A DNA stretch of 64,000 nucleotides from BJHQ01 sp964654285. Its GTDB lineage: Bacteria; Planctomycetota; UBA11346. The stretch covers positions 62,001 to 126,000 of the forward strand of contig CAZZJC010000004.1 of assembly GCA_964654285.1 (NCBI GenBank), in the 5' to 3' direction. The notes beneath the pieces were generated by a model. The model ran no database searches. It had not been told where the DNA came from and was given only the letters and a program-made list of their open reading frames with translations. The stretch's first letter is position 1. Each line of letters opens with the position of its first letter. Position numbers and translations under genes: made by a program. Below, piece after piece: positions 1 through 8,788 of the stretch.

Positions 1-2
1 GC

Positions 3-104
3 AGCAAGGACTGGGCGATGACCGACCAGTGCCTGGACGGCGTCGCCTGCGGCAGCCGCTATTATCCGCGCTGCGTCACCGCCGACCTGTGGCTCAGCGC
101 ATGA
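3..104 (+). CDS. C-terminal end of an unidentified protein (partial)
   Basis: An open frame enters from the left edge and stops with TGA at 102-104. The last 33 residues contain three cysteines and several aromatics, with a C-x5-C spacing followed by RYYPRC. The stop overlaps the ATG of the next gene in an ATGA, which suggests translational coupling with the sigma54 response regulator. In such pairs the upstream gene is often a sensor kinase, but nothing in this fragment shows a kinase domain, so no function is assigned. Confidence 0.45.
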   Translation, partial: SKDWAMTDQCLDGVACGSRYYPRCVTADLWLSA

Positions 105-1546
105 GCGCCGCGGCGGCCACGCCCGCCACCATCCTGGTCGTCGATGACGACGCCGGGGTGTGCTGGGCGCTGGAGCAGGCCCTGACCCAGGCGGGCTACC
201 AGGTGCAGACCGCCGCCGATGCCGCCAGCGCGCGCAAGCGCCTGCGCCGCGAGGTGCCCGACCTCGTGATCACCGATGTCCGCATGCCGGGCGAATCCGG
301 GCTCGATCTGCTCGCCTGGCTGCGGATCGAGCATCCCGGCCTGCCGGTGCTGGTGAGCACCGCGCACGGCACCGTCGAGACCGCGATCGAGGCGGTCGCG
401 CGCGGCGCCTTCGACTACCTGCCCAAGCCCTGCGACCTGCACCGCACCCTCGACCTCGTGCGGCGGGCGCTGGGCGAGGACGCGCTCGCGGCGTCGGCCA
501 ACCCCGCGACCGCGGAATCGACCACCGCGATCATCGGTTCGACCCCGGCGATGCAGGAGGTCTACCGCCGCATCGCGGCGGCGGCCAACACCGACCTCGG
601 CGTGCTGATCGTCGGTCCGACCGGATCCGGCAAGGAACTCGTCGCCCACGCCCTGCACCGCCACGGCAGACGGCGCGGCGGGCCCTTCGTGCCGGTCAAC
701 TGCGGCGCCCTGCCCGAGCATCTGGTGGAAAGCGAGCTGTTCGGCCACGAGGCCGGCGCCTTCACCGACGCCAAGACCCGCACCACCGGCCGCATCGAGG
801 CGGCGCACGGCGGCACCCTGTTCCTCGACGAGGTCGCCGAGCTGCCGCCGCCGGCGCAGGTGAAGCTGCTGCGCTTCCTCGAAGACCAGCGCTTCCACCG
901 CGTCGGCGGCAGCGAATCGGTGCAGGTCGACGTGCGGGTGGTCGCCGCGACCAACCGCGACCTCGCGCGCCTGACCGCCTCCGGCGCCTTCCGCGAGGAT
1001 CTCGCCTACCGCCTGCGCGTGGTGACGATCGGCCTGCCCGCGCTCTGCGACCGCCTCGACGACCTGCCCGCGCTGGTGCGGCACTTCCTCGCGCGTTCCG
1101 CCCGCCGCCTCGACCGCAGGCTCGCGATCACCGACGAGACCCTGGCGCTGCTCGCCCGGCACCGCTGGCCCGGCAACGTGCGCGAGCTCAAGCACGTCAT
1201 CGAGGAGGCCGCCGTGCTCGCCACCGGCGGGATCATCACGCCTGAGCACCTCAGCCTGCCCGCGGAACTGCTGGCGGACGGCTCGGAGGCGCAGGATCGC
1301 AACGCCAACGGCACCTTCCACACCGCGGGACGGATCCTGGCCAACCGCCTGCTCACCCAGCACGAAGGCCAGGCGCATGCACGCTTCCTGGGCCTGGCAG
1401 AGGACATCATCCTGCGCGAAGCCGTCGCCCGCACCCAGGGCAACCAGCTGCGCGCCGCCGAACTGCTCGGCATCAACCGGATCACCCTGAAGAAGCGCAT
1501 GGATGAGCTCGGCATCGGCAAGACGGCGTCGCCCGACGTGGGCTGA
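101..1546 (+). CDS. NtrC-family sigma54-dependent response regulator
   Basis: A 481-residue activator that should switch on sigma54 promoters when its receiver domain is phosphorylated. An N-terminal receiver begins ILVVDDD, with the phosphoacceptor Asp in VITDVRMPG (near residue 60). The central AAA+ domain has Walker A GPTGSGKE, the sigma54-contacting loop GAFTDA and Walker B GTLFLDE. The C-terminus is a Fis-type helix-turn-helix around AAELLGINRITLKKRM. I chose the ATG at 101 because it overlaps the upstream stop as ATGA; a GTG at 29 would add 24 residues without family similarity. The cognate kinase and target genes are not visible. The neighbouring porin lies convergent, so it is not in the same operon. 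Confidence 0.93.
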   Translation: MSAAAATPATILVVDDDAGVCWALEQALTQAGYQVQTAADAASARKRLRREVPDLVITDVRMPGESGLDLLAWLRIEHPGLPVLVSTAHGTVETAIEAVARGAFDYLPKPCDLHRTLDLVRRALGEDALAASANPATAESTTAIIGSTPAMQEVYRRIAAAANTDLGVLIVGPTGSGKELVAHALHRHGRRRGGPFVPVNCGALPEHLVESELFGHEAGAFTDAKTRTTGRIEAAHGGTLFLDEVAELPPPAQVKLLRFLEDQRFHRVGGSESVQVDVRVVAATNRDLARLTASGAFREDLAYRLRVVTIGLPALCDRLDDLPALVRHFLARSARRLDRRLAITDETLALLARHRWPGNVRELKHVIEEAAVLATGGIITPEHLSLPAELLADGSEAQDRNANGTFHTAGRILANRLLTQHEGQAHARFLGLAEDIILREAVARTQGNQLRAAELLGINRITLKKRMDELGIGKTASPDVG

Positions 1547-1555
1547 TCCGGGGAC

Positions 1556-1575
1556 GATCCCGGCCGACCGGGATC
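1556..1575. terminator. Hairpin between convergent genes
   Basis: GATCCCGG, loop CCGA, CCGGGATC form a perfect 8-bp stem in the 27-bp gap between the response regulator and the porin stop codon. There is no T-run on either side, so if it terminates transcription it is a bidirectional stem without the classical U-tract. Confidence 0.5.
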
Positions 1576-2947
1576 AGTAGTTCCAGACCGCATACAGCGA
1601 CGTCTTCACCGTGTCCTTGTAGGCCGGATTCGCGCCCTGGGCCTCCTCGTCATCGCGGAAGGCTCCCAGCTTGAAGCCGAGCAGCAGTTTCGGATCGAGC
1701 GCGGCCAGGGTGTATTCGACGTTGGCGTCGAACTCATCGCCGTAGTGGGTGTGGCCGGTCTGGCTGTAGAACCGGTAGCCGATGAGCTGGAAGCGCAGCC
1801 CCTTGGCGAGCATCTCCGCCGGACCGCCGAACGACAGCGAGTAGCCTTCCAGGCCGCGAACCGGCGTGTTCAGGAATTTCTCGGCCCAGCCGTTGAAGGC
1901 GTGTCCGGTGGCCAGGGGGGTGGTGAAACCGTCGGTCGCGGTGGAGCCCTCCAGGCGGTTCCAGCCCGCCTTGAAGCCCAATCCCTTGCGGGTGATGCCG
2001 ATCTCGGCCAGGGCGTAGTTCGCGGTGTAGCTGTTGGGATTGTTGCCGTAGTCCGACTGGCTCGCGCATTCGACCGCATACGGCACGGCGTATTCCGCGT
2101 CGATCCTGTACGGGCCTTCCAGGCGGATGCCGGCGGTGCGCGAGGACAGGGTGCCCACGTCCTGGTAGCGCAGCAGGACGGCATAGGCGGTCACGGCGCC
2201 GCGATCCGCGAACTTGGTGCCGACCGAGACCAGCCCGCTCGAACCATCGAGCGTGCCGTCATTGGCGCCGATGCTGCCGCCGGCGCCCGTGCCGTGGGTC
2301 TCGCCGGTGATGCGGTGGACCTTCGTCCAGTAGGCGCCGGTGATGGTCAGGTTCTTCAGCCAGGGCAGGGTGTCGACGCCTGACAACGGCTGCACGTAGC
2401 CGCTCACCGCATCGAAGGTCTGGTTGTTCTGGCGCCAGGCGACATTGCCGACCAGGCGCTGGTTGGTCAGGAGGATCTCCTGGCGGCCGACGCGCGCGTT
2501 CAGCTTCACCCCGTCGAGGATGCCGCCCCAGTTGAGCCAGCCCTGGTTCAATTCCGAGCTTTCCGCATCGAGCACCTGCGGATAGCGGGCGTAGTCGCCG
2601 GGGTTGCCGCCGGCCGGCTGGTCGTTGTAGAGCTGCTGGCCGACGCCGTACACGCCTTCGAACTGGGCGAACGCCGAGAAGCCATGCCAGAGGCCCGTCT
2701 CATAGCCGAAGGCAAGGCGCACCGTCGAAGCCTGCGCCTCATCAGAGAATCCCTTCTGATCGACCTGTTCATAGCGGTAGCGGATCGTCGCCGAGACCTT
2801 GCCGGCGCGCAGCTGGGCATCGAGGGTGGGATCGGCGGCGGGCTTGGGGGCGGCGGACGCGGTGCCCGTGCCCGGATTCGCGTAGTCGGCGGCCGGCAGG
2901 GCGGCAGCGAGCAGAAGGGCAAGAGTTGGAACGAGACGTGGCGTCAT
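1574..2947 (-). CDS. Alginate-export-type outer membrane porin
   Basis: A 457-residue protein with a signal peptide (MTPRLVPTLALLLAAALPAA) followed by alternating aromatic/polar segments typical of an outer-membrane beta-barrel, ending LYAVWNY with a C-terminal aromatic. The middle, with RQEILLTNQRLVGNVAW and QNNQTFDAVSGY, resembles the alginate-export (AlgE-like) porin family. The family name does not prove alginate as substrate; members serve as channels for various anions and sugars. The chosen ATG is preceded by a GGAG-like site; an upstream in-frame extension would sit before the signal peptide and is unlikely. It is transcribed alone, separated by 337 bp from the SDR gene upstream, near several polysaccharide genes. 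Confidence 0.75.
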   Translation of the reverse strand: MTPRLVPTLALLLAAALPAADYANPGTGTASAAPKPAADPTLDAQLRAGKVSATIRYRYEQVDQKGFSDEAQASTVRLAFGYETGLWHGFSAFAQFEGVYGVGQQLYNDQPAGGNPGDYARYPQVLDAESSELNQGWLNWGGILDGVKLNARVGRQEILLTNQRLVGNVAWRQNNQTFDAVSGYVQPLSGVDTLPWLKNLTITGAYWTKVHRITGETHGTGAGGSIGANDGTLDGSSGLVSVGTKFADRGAVTAYAVLLRYQDVGTLSSRTAGIRLEGPYRIDAEYAVPYAVECASQSDYGNNPNSYTANYALAEIGITRKGLGFKAGWNRLEGSTATDGFTTPLATGHAFNGWAEKFLNTPVRGLEGYSLSFGGPAEMLAKGLRFQLIGYRFYSQTGHTHYGDEFDANVEYTLAALDPKLLLGFKLGAFRDDEEAQGANPAYKDTVKTSLYAVWNY

Positions 2948-3284
2948 GGCGGCTCCGTGGGTGATCGGGATGATCATCTTCAGCACGTGGGCCGCCAACC
3001 CGTCGGAGTGGGGACAGTCGAACCAGTCGACAATCGCGCCTAGGGGAATCCTGTATTCCGACGTGGTCCGACCCCGCGTTGGGCGAAAATTGTGCGACCT
3101 GAGTCCCGCTGCCGCGCCGGTGCGGACCCGATCCGATCGCCGCTTCCTTCAGCAACCAGACCGGGGATGGGCGAGACCGAGCCAGATCGACGGAGACGCC
3201 AAGCCACGCTGCGGGCGGCCCAGCGGACCTGGATCCATCCTGCTGCCATGCGCCATCCCCTGCCAGAACGCCCCTCCATGCGGT
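2948..3284. promoter_or_regulatory. 337-bp intergenic region upstream of the porin
   Basis: I see no convincing gene here. It should hold the porin promoter (reading leftwards) and the 3' end of the SDR operon. A short dyad GGAAT-CCTGT-ATTCC lies at 3045-3059, about 100 bp upstream of the porin start, and could be an operator. I see no clear sigma54 -24/-12 element despite the nearby sigma54 regulator. Confidence 0.3.
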
Positions 3285-4124
3285 TCACCCGCCTGGAACT
3301 GCCCCATCCATCCGGGTGATCGGCACCCGGTTCTTGAAGGCGGTGAATCCGCCGTCCGCGACGATGGTGGTGCCGGTGATGAATGCGGCGCGATCGGAGG
3401 CCAGAAAAAGGGCCAGGTCGGCAATGTCCTCGGCGCGGCCGATCCGGGTCAGGTGCCAGGCATCGGCCAGCGCCCTCGCCTTGGCATCGTTGTGGTACCA
3501 GTGCTGGTTGGGCGTGATGACATAGCCGGGGGCGATGGCGACGACCCGGATGGAATAGGGCGCATATTCGGTCGCCATGGATCTGGTGAGGCCGACAATC
3601 GCGCTCTTGGCGGCGGTATAGCTGTCGCAGCCATATTCCGCGATGAGCCCGGTGACGCTGGTGGTGTTGATGATGACCCCGCCTTTCTGCGCCATCATCT
3701 GGGGCAGGGCGTATTTGCTGCACATGAACACGCCTTTGAGGGAGATGTCCAGCATCCTGTCCCAGACGGTCTCATCGAGTTCGTGGACGGGCCGGTCGTG
3801 GTCATTGCACAGGGTCACCGCGGCAGCGTTGTTATAGAGGACATCGAGTCTGCCGAAGCGCTCCTGCGCGGCACGCATGAGACCTGCCGCGTCGGCCGCC
3901 TTGGACACATCGCAGGGGACGAACAGCGCCTGGCCCGCCCCGATCAGCCGGACGGTCTCCTGCCCGCCCCGCTCATCCACATCGCCAACGACGACCCGGG
4001 CACCGGCCTCGGCAAAGGCCAGGCAGGCTGCCCGGCCGATGCCCGAGGCGCCACCGGTGACGACGACGCAGCGACCGTCCATATCCGGGAAATAAGCTCG
4101 GCTTGGAGAAACAGCAGGCGTCAT
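3285..4124 (-). CDS. SDR-family NAD(P)-dependent oxidoreductase
   Basis: A 279-residue classical short-chain dehydrogenase. The N-terminal cofactor motif VVVTGGASGIGRA, an acidic residue after the second strand (GDVDE, favouring NAD), the NNAA motif, the catalytic Ser in NTTSVTG and YTAAK (Tyr/Lys pair) are all present. The start ATG overlaps the stop of the upstream lactonase gene as ATGA; the frame stays open far upstream but that part has no family similarity. As last gene of the glycosidase/MFS/SMP-30 operon it probably oxidises a sugar or sugar acid, perhaps feeding the lactonase. The exact substrate cannot be read from the sequence. Confidence 0.9.
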   Translation of the reverse strand: MTPAVSPSRAYFPDMDGRCVVVTGGASGIGRAACLAFAEAGARVVVGDVDERGGQETVRLIGAGQALFVPCDVSKAADAAGLMRAAQERFGRLDVLYNNAAAVTLCNDHDRPVHELDETVWDRMLDISLKGVFMCSKYALPQMMAQKGGVIINTTSVTGLIAEYGCDSYTAAKSAIVGLTRSMATEYAPYSIRVVAIAPGYVITPNQHWYHNDAKARALADAWHLTRIGRAEDIADLALFLASDRAAFITGTTIVADGGFTAFKNRVPITRMDGAVPGG

Positions 4125-5038
4125 GGAAGGTCCTCGCGGATGGGGCTGGTCGCGCAGATCTGGACGCAGGAGCGCCCGAGCCGAGAGCGGAACTCGGGCA
4201 GGCCGCGGGCTCCGCAGCGCAGGCGGAAGAGGGCTCCGGCTCCGGCTCCCTCGCTGGCCCGGGTGCCGGTCCAAAGCGAGGTCGTGATGTAGAGATCGCC
4301 GAGGTCCGCCCCGCCAAAGGTCAGACTGGTGACCTTGCGGGCCGGAAGGGGCACGACGAGGATCTCCCGCGCATCGGGCGCATAGCGATGGATGGCGCCG
4401 CCATCCCAGCGCGCCGACCAGATGCAGCCGTCGGCATCGACCGTGAGCCCATCCGGCTCGCCCTCCCCCTGCGGTGTGATCAGCCAGGGGATGCGGTTGG
4501 AAAGACGTCCCGTAGCCGGCTCGTAATCGTAGCGGTGGATGGTGCGGCTGGCCGAGTCGGTGAAATACAGGAACCGGTGATCCGGGGAGAATCCGAGCCC
4601 GTTGGCGGTGCCGATGCCGCGTTCGATCCGTCGCAGCGATCCGTCCGGATCCAGGCGCCACAATCCGCCGGTGAGGGCCGTCGCGGCCGGGAAGATCGTG
4701 CCGGCGAAGACCCGTCCCTCGGGATCGGCGATGACATCGTTGAAGAAGGCCGACTCCTCCCCTGCGATGCCGTGGAGCCGGTCGGTCAGGATGCCATCCT
4801 CCCAGGATGCGATGGCGCCGCCTTTCATGAACAGCAGGAGCGAACCGTCCGCCTGGATCGTGAAGCTGCCGACCTCGGCCGGCATGGGCCAGGATTCCTC
4901 CTGCCCACGCTCCGGATGGAAGCCGTGCAGACGCCGGCCGTCCATGTCGGTCCAGAACAGGCACTGCCGTTCAGCATGCCAGAGGGGGCCCTCGCCCACG
5001 CTGCATCGGGTATCGGCGACCAGGACCGGTTCATCCAT
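4121..5038 (-). CDS. SMP-30/gluconolactonase family protein
   Basis: A 305-residue six-bladed beta-propeller lactonase. The N-terminal GEGPLWHAE carries the metal-binding Glu, and NGLGFSPDHRFLYFTDS is the central signature with the metal-ligand Asn. GEPDGLTVDADGCIWSARW is the typical fourth-blade motif containing the catalytic-site Asp. The family hydrolyses aldonolactones to sugar acids in the cytoplasm or periplasm; no signal peptide is visible. It overlaps the MFS gene by 8 bp upstream and the SDR gene by 4 bp downstream. The pairing with a dehydrogenase is what one expects for a non-phosphorylating sugar oxidation route. Confidence 0.9.
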   Translation of the reverse strand: MDEPVLVADTRCSVGEGPLWHAERQCLFWTDMDGRRLHGFHPERGQEESWPMPAEVGSFTIQADGSLLLFMKGGAIASWEDGILTDRLHGIAGEESAFFNDVIADPEGRVFAGTIFPAATALTGGLWRLDPDGSLRRIERGIGTANGLGFSPDHRFLYFTDSASRTIHRYDYEPATGRLSNRIPWLITPQGEGEPDGLTVDADGCIWSARWDGGAIHRYAPDAREILVVPLPARKVTSLTFGGADLGDLYITTSLWTGTRASEGAGAGALFRLRCGARGLPEFRSRLGRSCVQICATSPIREDLP

Positions 5039-6227
5039 GCGCGGATCGTCCGGCGATCGCGGGCAGACGTTGCAGTCCGAGGATGACGATCAGCAGGAAT
5101 GGACAGGCCGTCAGGCTGGCCAGCCCCCACCCGAACGAGGTCCCATCCGCAAGCAGGCCGATGCACCAGGGCATGGCGAAGCACCCCGCGTTTCCGATGG
5201 CGACCAGCACGCTGAACATGGTCGCACCACCATGCGGGAATCGATCGGCGCACATGGCCAGCATGGTTGGCCACAGGCAGCCCACCGGCAATCCCATGCT
5301 GATCAGGGCGATCAGGGCGGCATGGGACATGGGCAGCAGCAGCACGACGAGGGACTGGCCCAGGGCGAGGACGCCCGCGAGCAGGAGAAGGCCGGGGGCG
5401 GAGATGCGATGCCCCTGCCTGGCAGCCCAGAAGCGTCCGACCGCCATGCAGGCCAGGAATCCGATCAGCGCCGTTCCGCCCGCGAGCGAGGACATGAGCA
5501 GGCCCTTGGTGGCGAAGGTGGGAAGCCAGATGCAGATCCCCGCCTCCACCGCTCCGCACAGCGCGATCCCGACCAGGGACAGCAGGAACCATCCGGATCC
5601 CAGGACCGGGATCCGCCCCTGCAATCCGCCCCGTCCGGCCAATGAGGGCCAGGGACGCATGGCGAAGCCTGCGGCCAGGGCCAGGGGAAACAGCGCCAGG
5701 ATCAGCACCGCGGTGCGCCATCCGAGGTGCAGGTGGAACCAGCCGCTGAGGCCGAGGATCCAGGCGATGGCGCCGAAGCAGTAATACGATCCCAACCGGT
5801 TGAGGGCCGCGGCCCGGCAGTTGGGCTGCACCGTGGCGACCAGCGGGCAGATCACCAGATCCACCACGCCTGCACCCAGCCCCATGATGGCCGCCGCCAG
5901 GGTCGCCATCCCCGTTCCCTGGGCGAAGACCAGGGTCAGCAGACCAGACGCGATGCAGAGATTGCCCAGCAGCGCCAGCAGGCGCACGCCATAGCGATCC
6001 ACCAGCGGACCCGCGAGGACCACGCCCAGCACCAGGCCGGCGAAGACCGTTCCACCGATCCTGCCGGTCTCCTCATTGGTCAATTCCCGGCCGACCAGCT
6101 CCATCCCCATGCGGGGCAGGATCACCGGCAGCAGGTTCAGGGTCAGGGCTATGCAGATCTTGCCGGAATAGCTGGCGAACAGGGAATGGGCGATCGTCCT
6201 GGGCGAAAGCTCCTGGCCGGCGTTCAC
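5031..6227 (-). CDS. MFS transporter, probable sugar uptake
   Basis: A 398-residue integral membrane protein with about twelve hydrophobic segments and an MFS-type loop after the second (VDRYGVRLLALLGN). It probably imports the sugar released by the neighbouring glycosidase-like protein. The start is GTG at 6227, which overlaps the upstream stop as GTGA; an ATG further upstream would lie inside the upstream gene and add charged, non-membrane residues. The 3' end overlaps the lactonase gene by 8 bp. Substrate is inferred only from the operon. Confidence 0.85.
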   Translation of the reverse strand: MNAGQELSPRTIAHSLFASYSGKICIALTLNLLPVILPRMGMELVGRELTNEETGRIGGTVFAGLVLGVVLAGPLVDRYGVRLLALLGNLCIASGLLTLVFAQGTGMATLAAAIMGLGAGVVDLVICPLVATVQPNCRAAALNRLGSYYCFGAIAWILGLSGWFHLHLGWRTAVLILALFPLALAAGFAMRPWPSLAGRGGLQGRIPVLGSGWFLLSLVGIALCGAVEAGICIWLPTFATKGLLMSSLAGGTALIGFLACMAVGRFWAARQGHRISAPGLLLLAGVLALGQSLVVLLLPMSHAALIALISMGLPVGCLWPTMLAMCADRFPHGGATMFSVLVAIGNAGCFAMPWCIGLLADGTSFGWGLASLTACPFLLIVILGLQRLPAIAGRSAHG

Positions 6228-8671
6228 TGGCCACTCCGGGCGAACCGGACCGCCCAGGTGATCTCGGCCGAGGTCGCCGATTCGATGGTGATCGCCCACA
6301 GGCCATCGGGCCGGGCCGTGACGTGGATGGTTCCGCCATCGCAGGAGCAGCCGACCACGGCGAAGCCGTTCCCGGCGAGGATCACGACGTAGGGATCATC
6401 CGCCACGACCCGGGAACGGCCGGACAGGAGGCGCTGTTCCGCATCCCATGCCGGCCGGCCGACCAGATCGACGTAACCCTGCATGACATGGCGGTTGGTG
6501 GACAGGAACTGCGGATGGTCCTGCACCGCGTGGATCGACATCATGCGCGCCTCGGCCGGGCGGAGCACCTGATCCAGGCGGTCGTCACCGCCGTACATGC
6601 CGATCAGCAGATCGTTCCAGAAGTCGAAGACGTAGTACCGCCGCCGGTGATCCAGCCCCAGCCCGCCCTCGGCGCACGGTGCGCCGAGTTCCACCGCGAT
6701 CCTGGCGACGATGGGCTTGAGTGCCCGGACGTGGGGCGGGAAGTCCTTGCGCCCTTCCGTGAAGGGTTCGAGGGCGACATCGATGCTCGGCCAATCGCCC
6801 TTCTCGATCGCGGTGTTGAAGAAGGTGAGCTGGTGCCAATCCGCATCGACCGCGAAGTCATAGACCCGGGGATGCGTTGCGCCGGAGAACACGTCGAGCG
6901 GACGCGCGCTCTGCGGCGTCGCATGCAGCGGGATGACCCGGGACAGGTCGTGCAGCTGGTCCGCATCCATCTGCGCGAAGCTGTTGGCGATGAGGATCCG
7001 CGCCGAGGCGACATAGGCCATGGTGAGCATGGCGCGCCCGCCATCGCGGCCATTACGGGCGTATTCATCGATGATCTGCTTGCCGTCGGTGTCATAGTTC
7101 ATGACCACCCGGTTCTTGTACCAGCGCAGGCCGGCGCGGCTGATCACCGGCGGGGCCCACATGGTGTTGTCCCAGATCGTGCGCTGCGAGGCGACCAGGC
7201 CGAGCGAGACGTCGGAACCCAGGAAGTAGGCGCGCTCCTGCAGCAGGGCATCCTTGCCCAGGCCGTCGCGGGCGACCTGGAAGATGTTGCGGTAGGCGCG
7301 CGCGGTGGTGGCGTGGCGATCCTCGAAGCCGCCCTCCAGGCACCAGCCGGTGATCTTGGGATAGTCGTAGAAGATCCCCGCCAGCCCGGCCTGCCTGAGG
7401 TTGGCGTAGACGTCGCGCATGTGCTTCAGGAAATCGGGATCGGTGAAGTCGTAGCCGACGAGATCCCTGCGCTCGGCCGGCCAGTCCTTCTCCCACCAGC
7501 GCAGGCCCACGGTGCGACGGTGCTGGCGGTCGGGATCGTTGAAGAGCATGTGGCCGGGGAAGGCGCGGGCGTAATCGTCGGAGCGGCCGTTGGTGCGCAT
7601 GTAGCCGATCGGGATGCCGCCGCGCGCGCGGATCGCCTGGCACCATTTCGCGGTGGTCTCGTAGGGCGCCTTGTAGCAGCCGCCCGGCTCGGCGAAGGTC
7701 GGGGCGCAGCGCTGCCAGTGCTCCTCGTCCCACCAGCCATCGCAGTTGTCGGCGGCGTAGGAATCCGGCAGCAGCCGCACGCCGACCGGGGAATACTTCA
7801 GGAATCCGCTCGCCGCGATGTGGTCCATCTCGCGTACCGCGCCGATCGAGTCGTTGGCGAGCGGACCGACCTGCGAGGCCCACCACAGGCAGACGGTGGG
7901 GAAGTCGTAGACCGGCAGCTCGATGGCCTGGGCCACGCGGACGCAGCGGGCGTAGGCTTCGGCGGCGGCGAACGGATCGGCGCTGGAAAGATCCAGGTAG
8001 AAACGGTCATCCGGCAGGTAGGTCTCGCCCGGCTCGACCCGCCGCCCGACCGGATCCTCGCTCCAGGCGGCGCAGACCAGATGATCGCCCTGGCGCTCGA
8101 CCCGCGCGAACTTCTCGAAGTCGTGGTAGGTCAGGCCGCCGACGACCAGGCAGCGCAGCGGCGCCGAACCGAACTTGGCGATCAGGTTGTTGCGGCATTC
8201 CACCACGGGATCGGTCCAGACCCGGGTCGGCAGGCAGCCGGTGGTGCCGTCGAGCACGGTGTAGCGCTCCGCCACCGCCTGGCCGGCGAAGACCGTGGCG
8301 GTGATGGGCTGGATGCGGGTGAGCTGGATGGGCTGAGGCGTGGTGTTGCGGATTCCGGCGTTCAGCACCACCGCGCGGCGGCCCGCATAGAGGTCGATCT
8401 CCAGGATCAGTTCAGGGCCATCGGCCAGGCGGGCGGTGATGCCCAGGCGGCGGCCGCGTCCGAGCGGCCCGTCCACCTCGGTCTGGCACCATGCGCAGAC
8501 GGTCGACGGTGCGACGGCGAAGCGACGCCCGGTCGCGTCGACGCCATGGAATGCGGCGCCTTCCAGACGCAGAGCGGGATCGCGCCGGTCGGTCACCGCA
8601 TAAGAGCCGGTGGCGGGAGCGAAATCCACGCGCAGGTCGTCGAGTTCGATGGAGGCCGGCAATGCTGCCAT
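6224..8671 (-). CDS. Putative glycoside hydrolase with a (beta/alpha)8-type domain
   Basis: An 815-residue protein without an obvious signal peptide. The N-terminal 250 residues look like a beta-sandwich of the kind that precedes GH36-type catalytic barrels. The middle has barrel features: GIPIGYMRTNGRSD, then VGYDFTDPDFLKHMRDVY and LAGIFYDYPKIT, where the Asp at a strand end sits as the nucleophile does in GH27/GH36/GH31 enzymes. The C-terminal 200 residues again look beta-rich. This is a remote resemblance to clan GH-D, so activity and linkage are unknown. The start has AAGGA at good spacing. It is first gene of the MFS/SMP-30/SDR operon, with an AraC regulator 117 bp away on the other strand. 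Confidence 0.6.
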   Translation of the reverse strand: MAALPASIELDDLRVDFAPATGSYAVTDRRDPALRLEGAAFHGVDATGRRFAVAPSTVCAWCQTEVDGPLGRGRRLGITARLADGPELILEIDLYAGRRAVVLNAGIRNTTPQPIQLTRIQPITATVFAGQAVAERYTVLDGTTGCLPTRVWTDPVVECRNNLIAKFGSAPLRCLVVGGLTYHDFEKFARVERQGDHLVCAAWSEDPVGRRVEPGETYLPDDRFYLDLSSADPFAAAEAYARCVRVAQAIELPVYDFPTVCLWWASQVGPLANDSIGAVREMDHIAASGFLKYSPVGVRLLPDSYAADNCDGWWDEEHWQRCAPTFAEPGGCYKAPYETTAKWCQAIRARGGIPIGYMRTNGRSDDYARAFPGHMLFNDPDRQHRRTVGLRWWEKDWPAERRDLVGYDFTDPDFLKHMRDVYANLRQAGLAGIFYDYPKITGWCLEGGFEDRHATTARAYRNIFQVARDGLGKDALLQERAYFLGSDVSLGLVASQRTIWDNTMWAPPVISRAGLRWYKNRVVMNYDTDGKQIIDEYARNGRDGGRAMLTMAYVASARILIANSFAQMDADQLHDLSRVIPLHATPQSARPLDVFSGATHPRVYDFAVDADWHQLTFFNTAIEKGDWPSIDVALEPFTEGRKDFPPHVRALKPIVARIAVELGAPCAEGGLGLDHRRRYYVFDFWNDLLIGMYGGDDRLDQVLRPAEARMMSIHAVQDHPQFLSTNRHVMQGYVDLVGRPAWDAEQRLLSGRSRVVADDPYVVILAGNGFAVVGCSCDGGTIHVTARPDGLWAITIESATSAEITWAVRFARSGQ

Positions 8672-8687
8672 GCGGGAATCCTTGGAG

Positions 8688-8721
8688 CGGTTCGGCCTGG
8701 AGCCTATCAGGCCGAGAACCG
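8688..8721. promoter_or_regulatory. Imperfect inverted repeat in the glycosidase/araC divergent region
   Basis: CGGTTCGGCCTG (8688-8699), spacer GAGCCTAT, then CAGGCCGAGAACCG (8708-8721), whose arms pair except for a 2-nt insertion. It sits 17-50 bp upstream of the glycosidase ATG and about 70 bp before the AraC start, where an operator or 5' leader hairpin would be expected. Confidence 0.4.
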
Positions 8722-8788
8722 CCCGCGAAGGAGCGAAAATGGACGCGACTGCACTTTTGTTGCTCTGGGCCTCCACTACCTTCCCGCC

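Noticed and set aside
3285..4124. Naming the SDR as KduD or another uronate enzyme
   Set aside because: Only general SDR motifs are visible; the operon does not contain the other genes of the uronate route.
4125..4964. In-frame upstream extension of the SDR gene by 280 codons
   Set aside because: The extension is a frame-shifted reading of the lactonase gene; the ATGA overlap and Rossmann motif fix the start at 4124.
6323..8788. Long plus-strand open frame continuous with the AraC gene at 8789
   Set aside because: This upstream part lies opposite the glycosidase-like gene and has no domain; the AraC cupin domain begins at the ATG at 8789.
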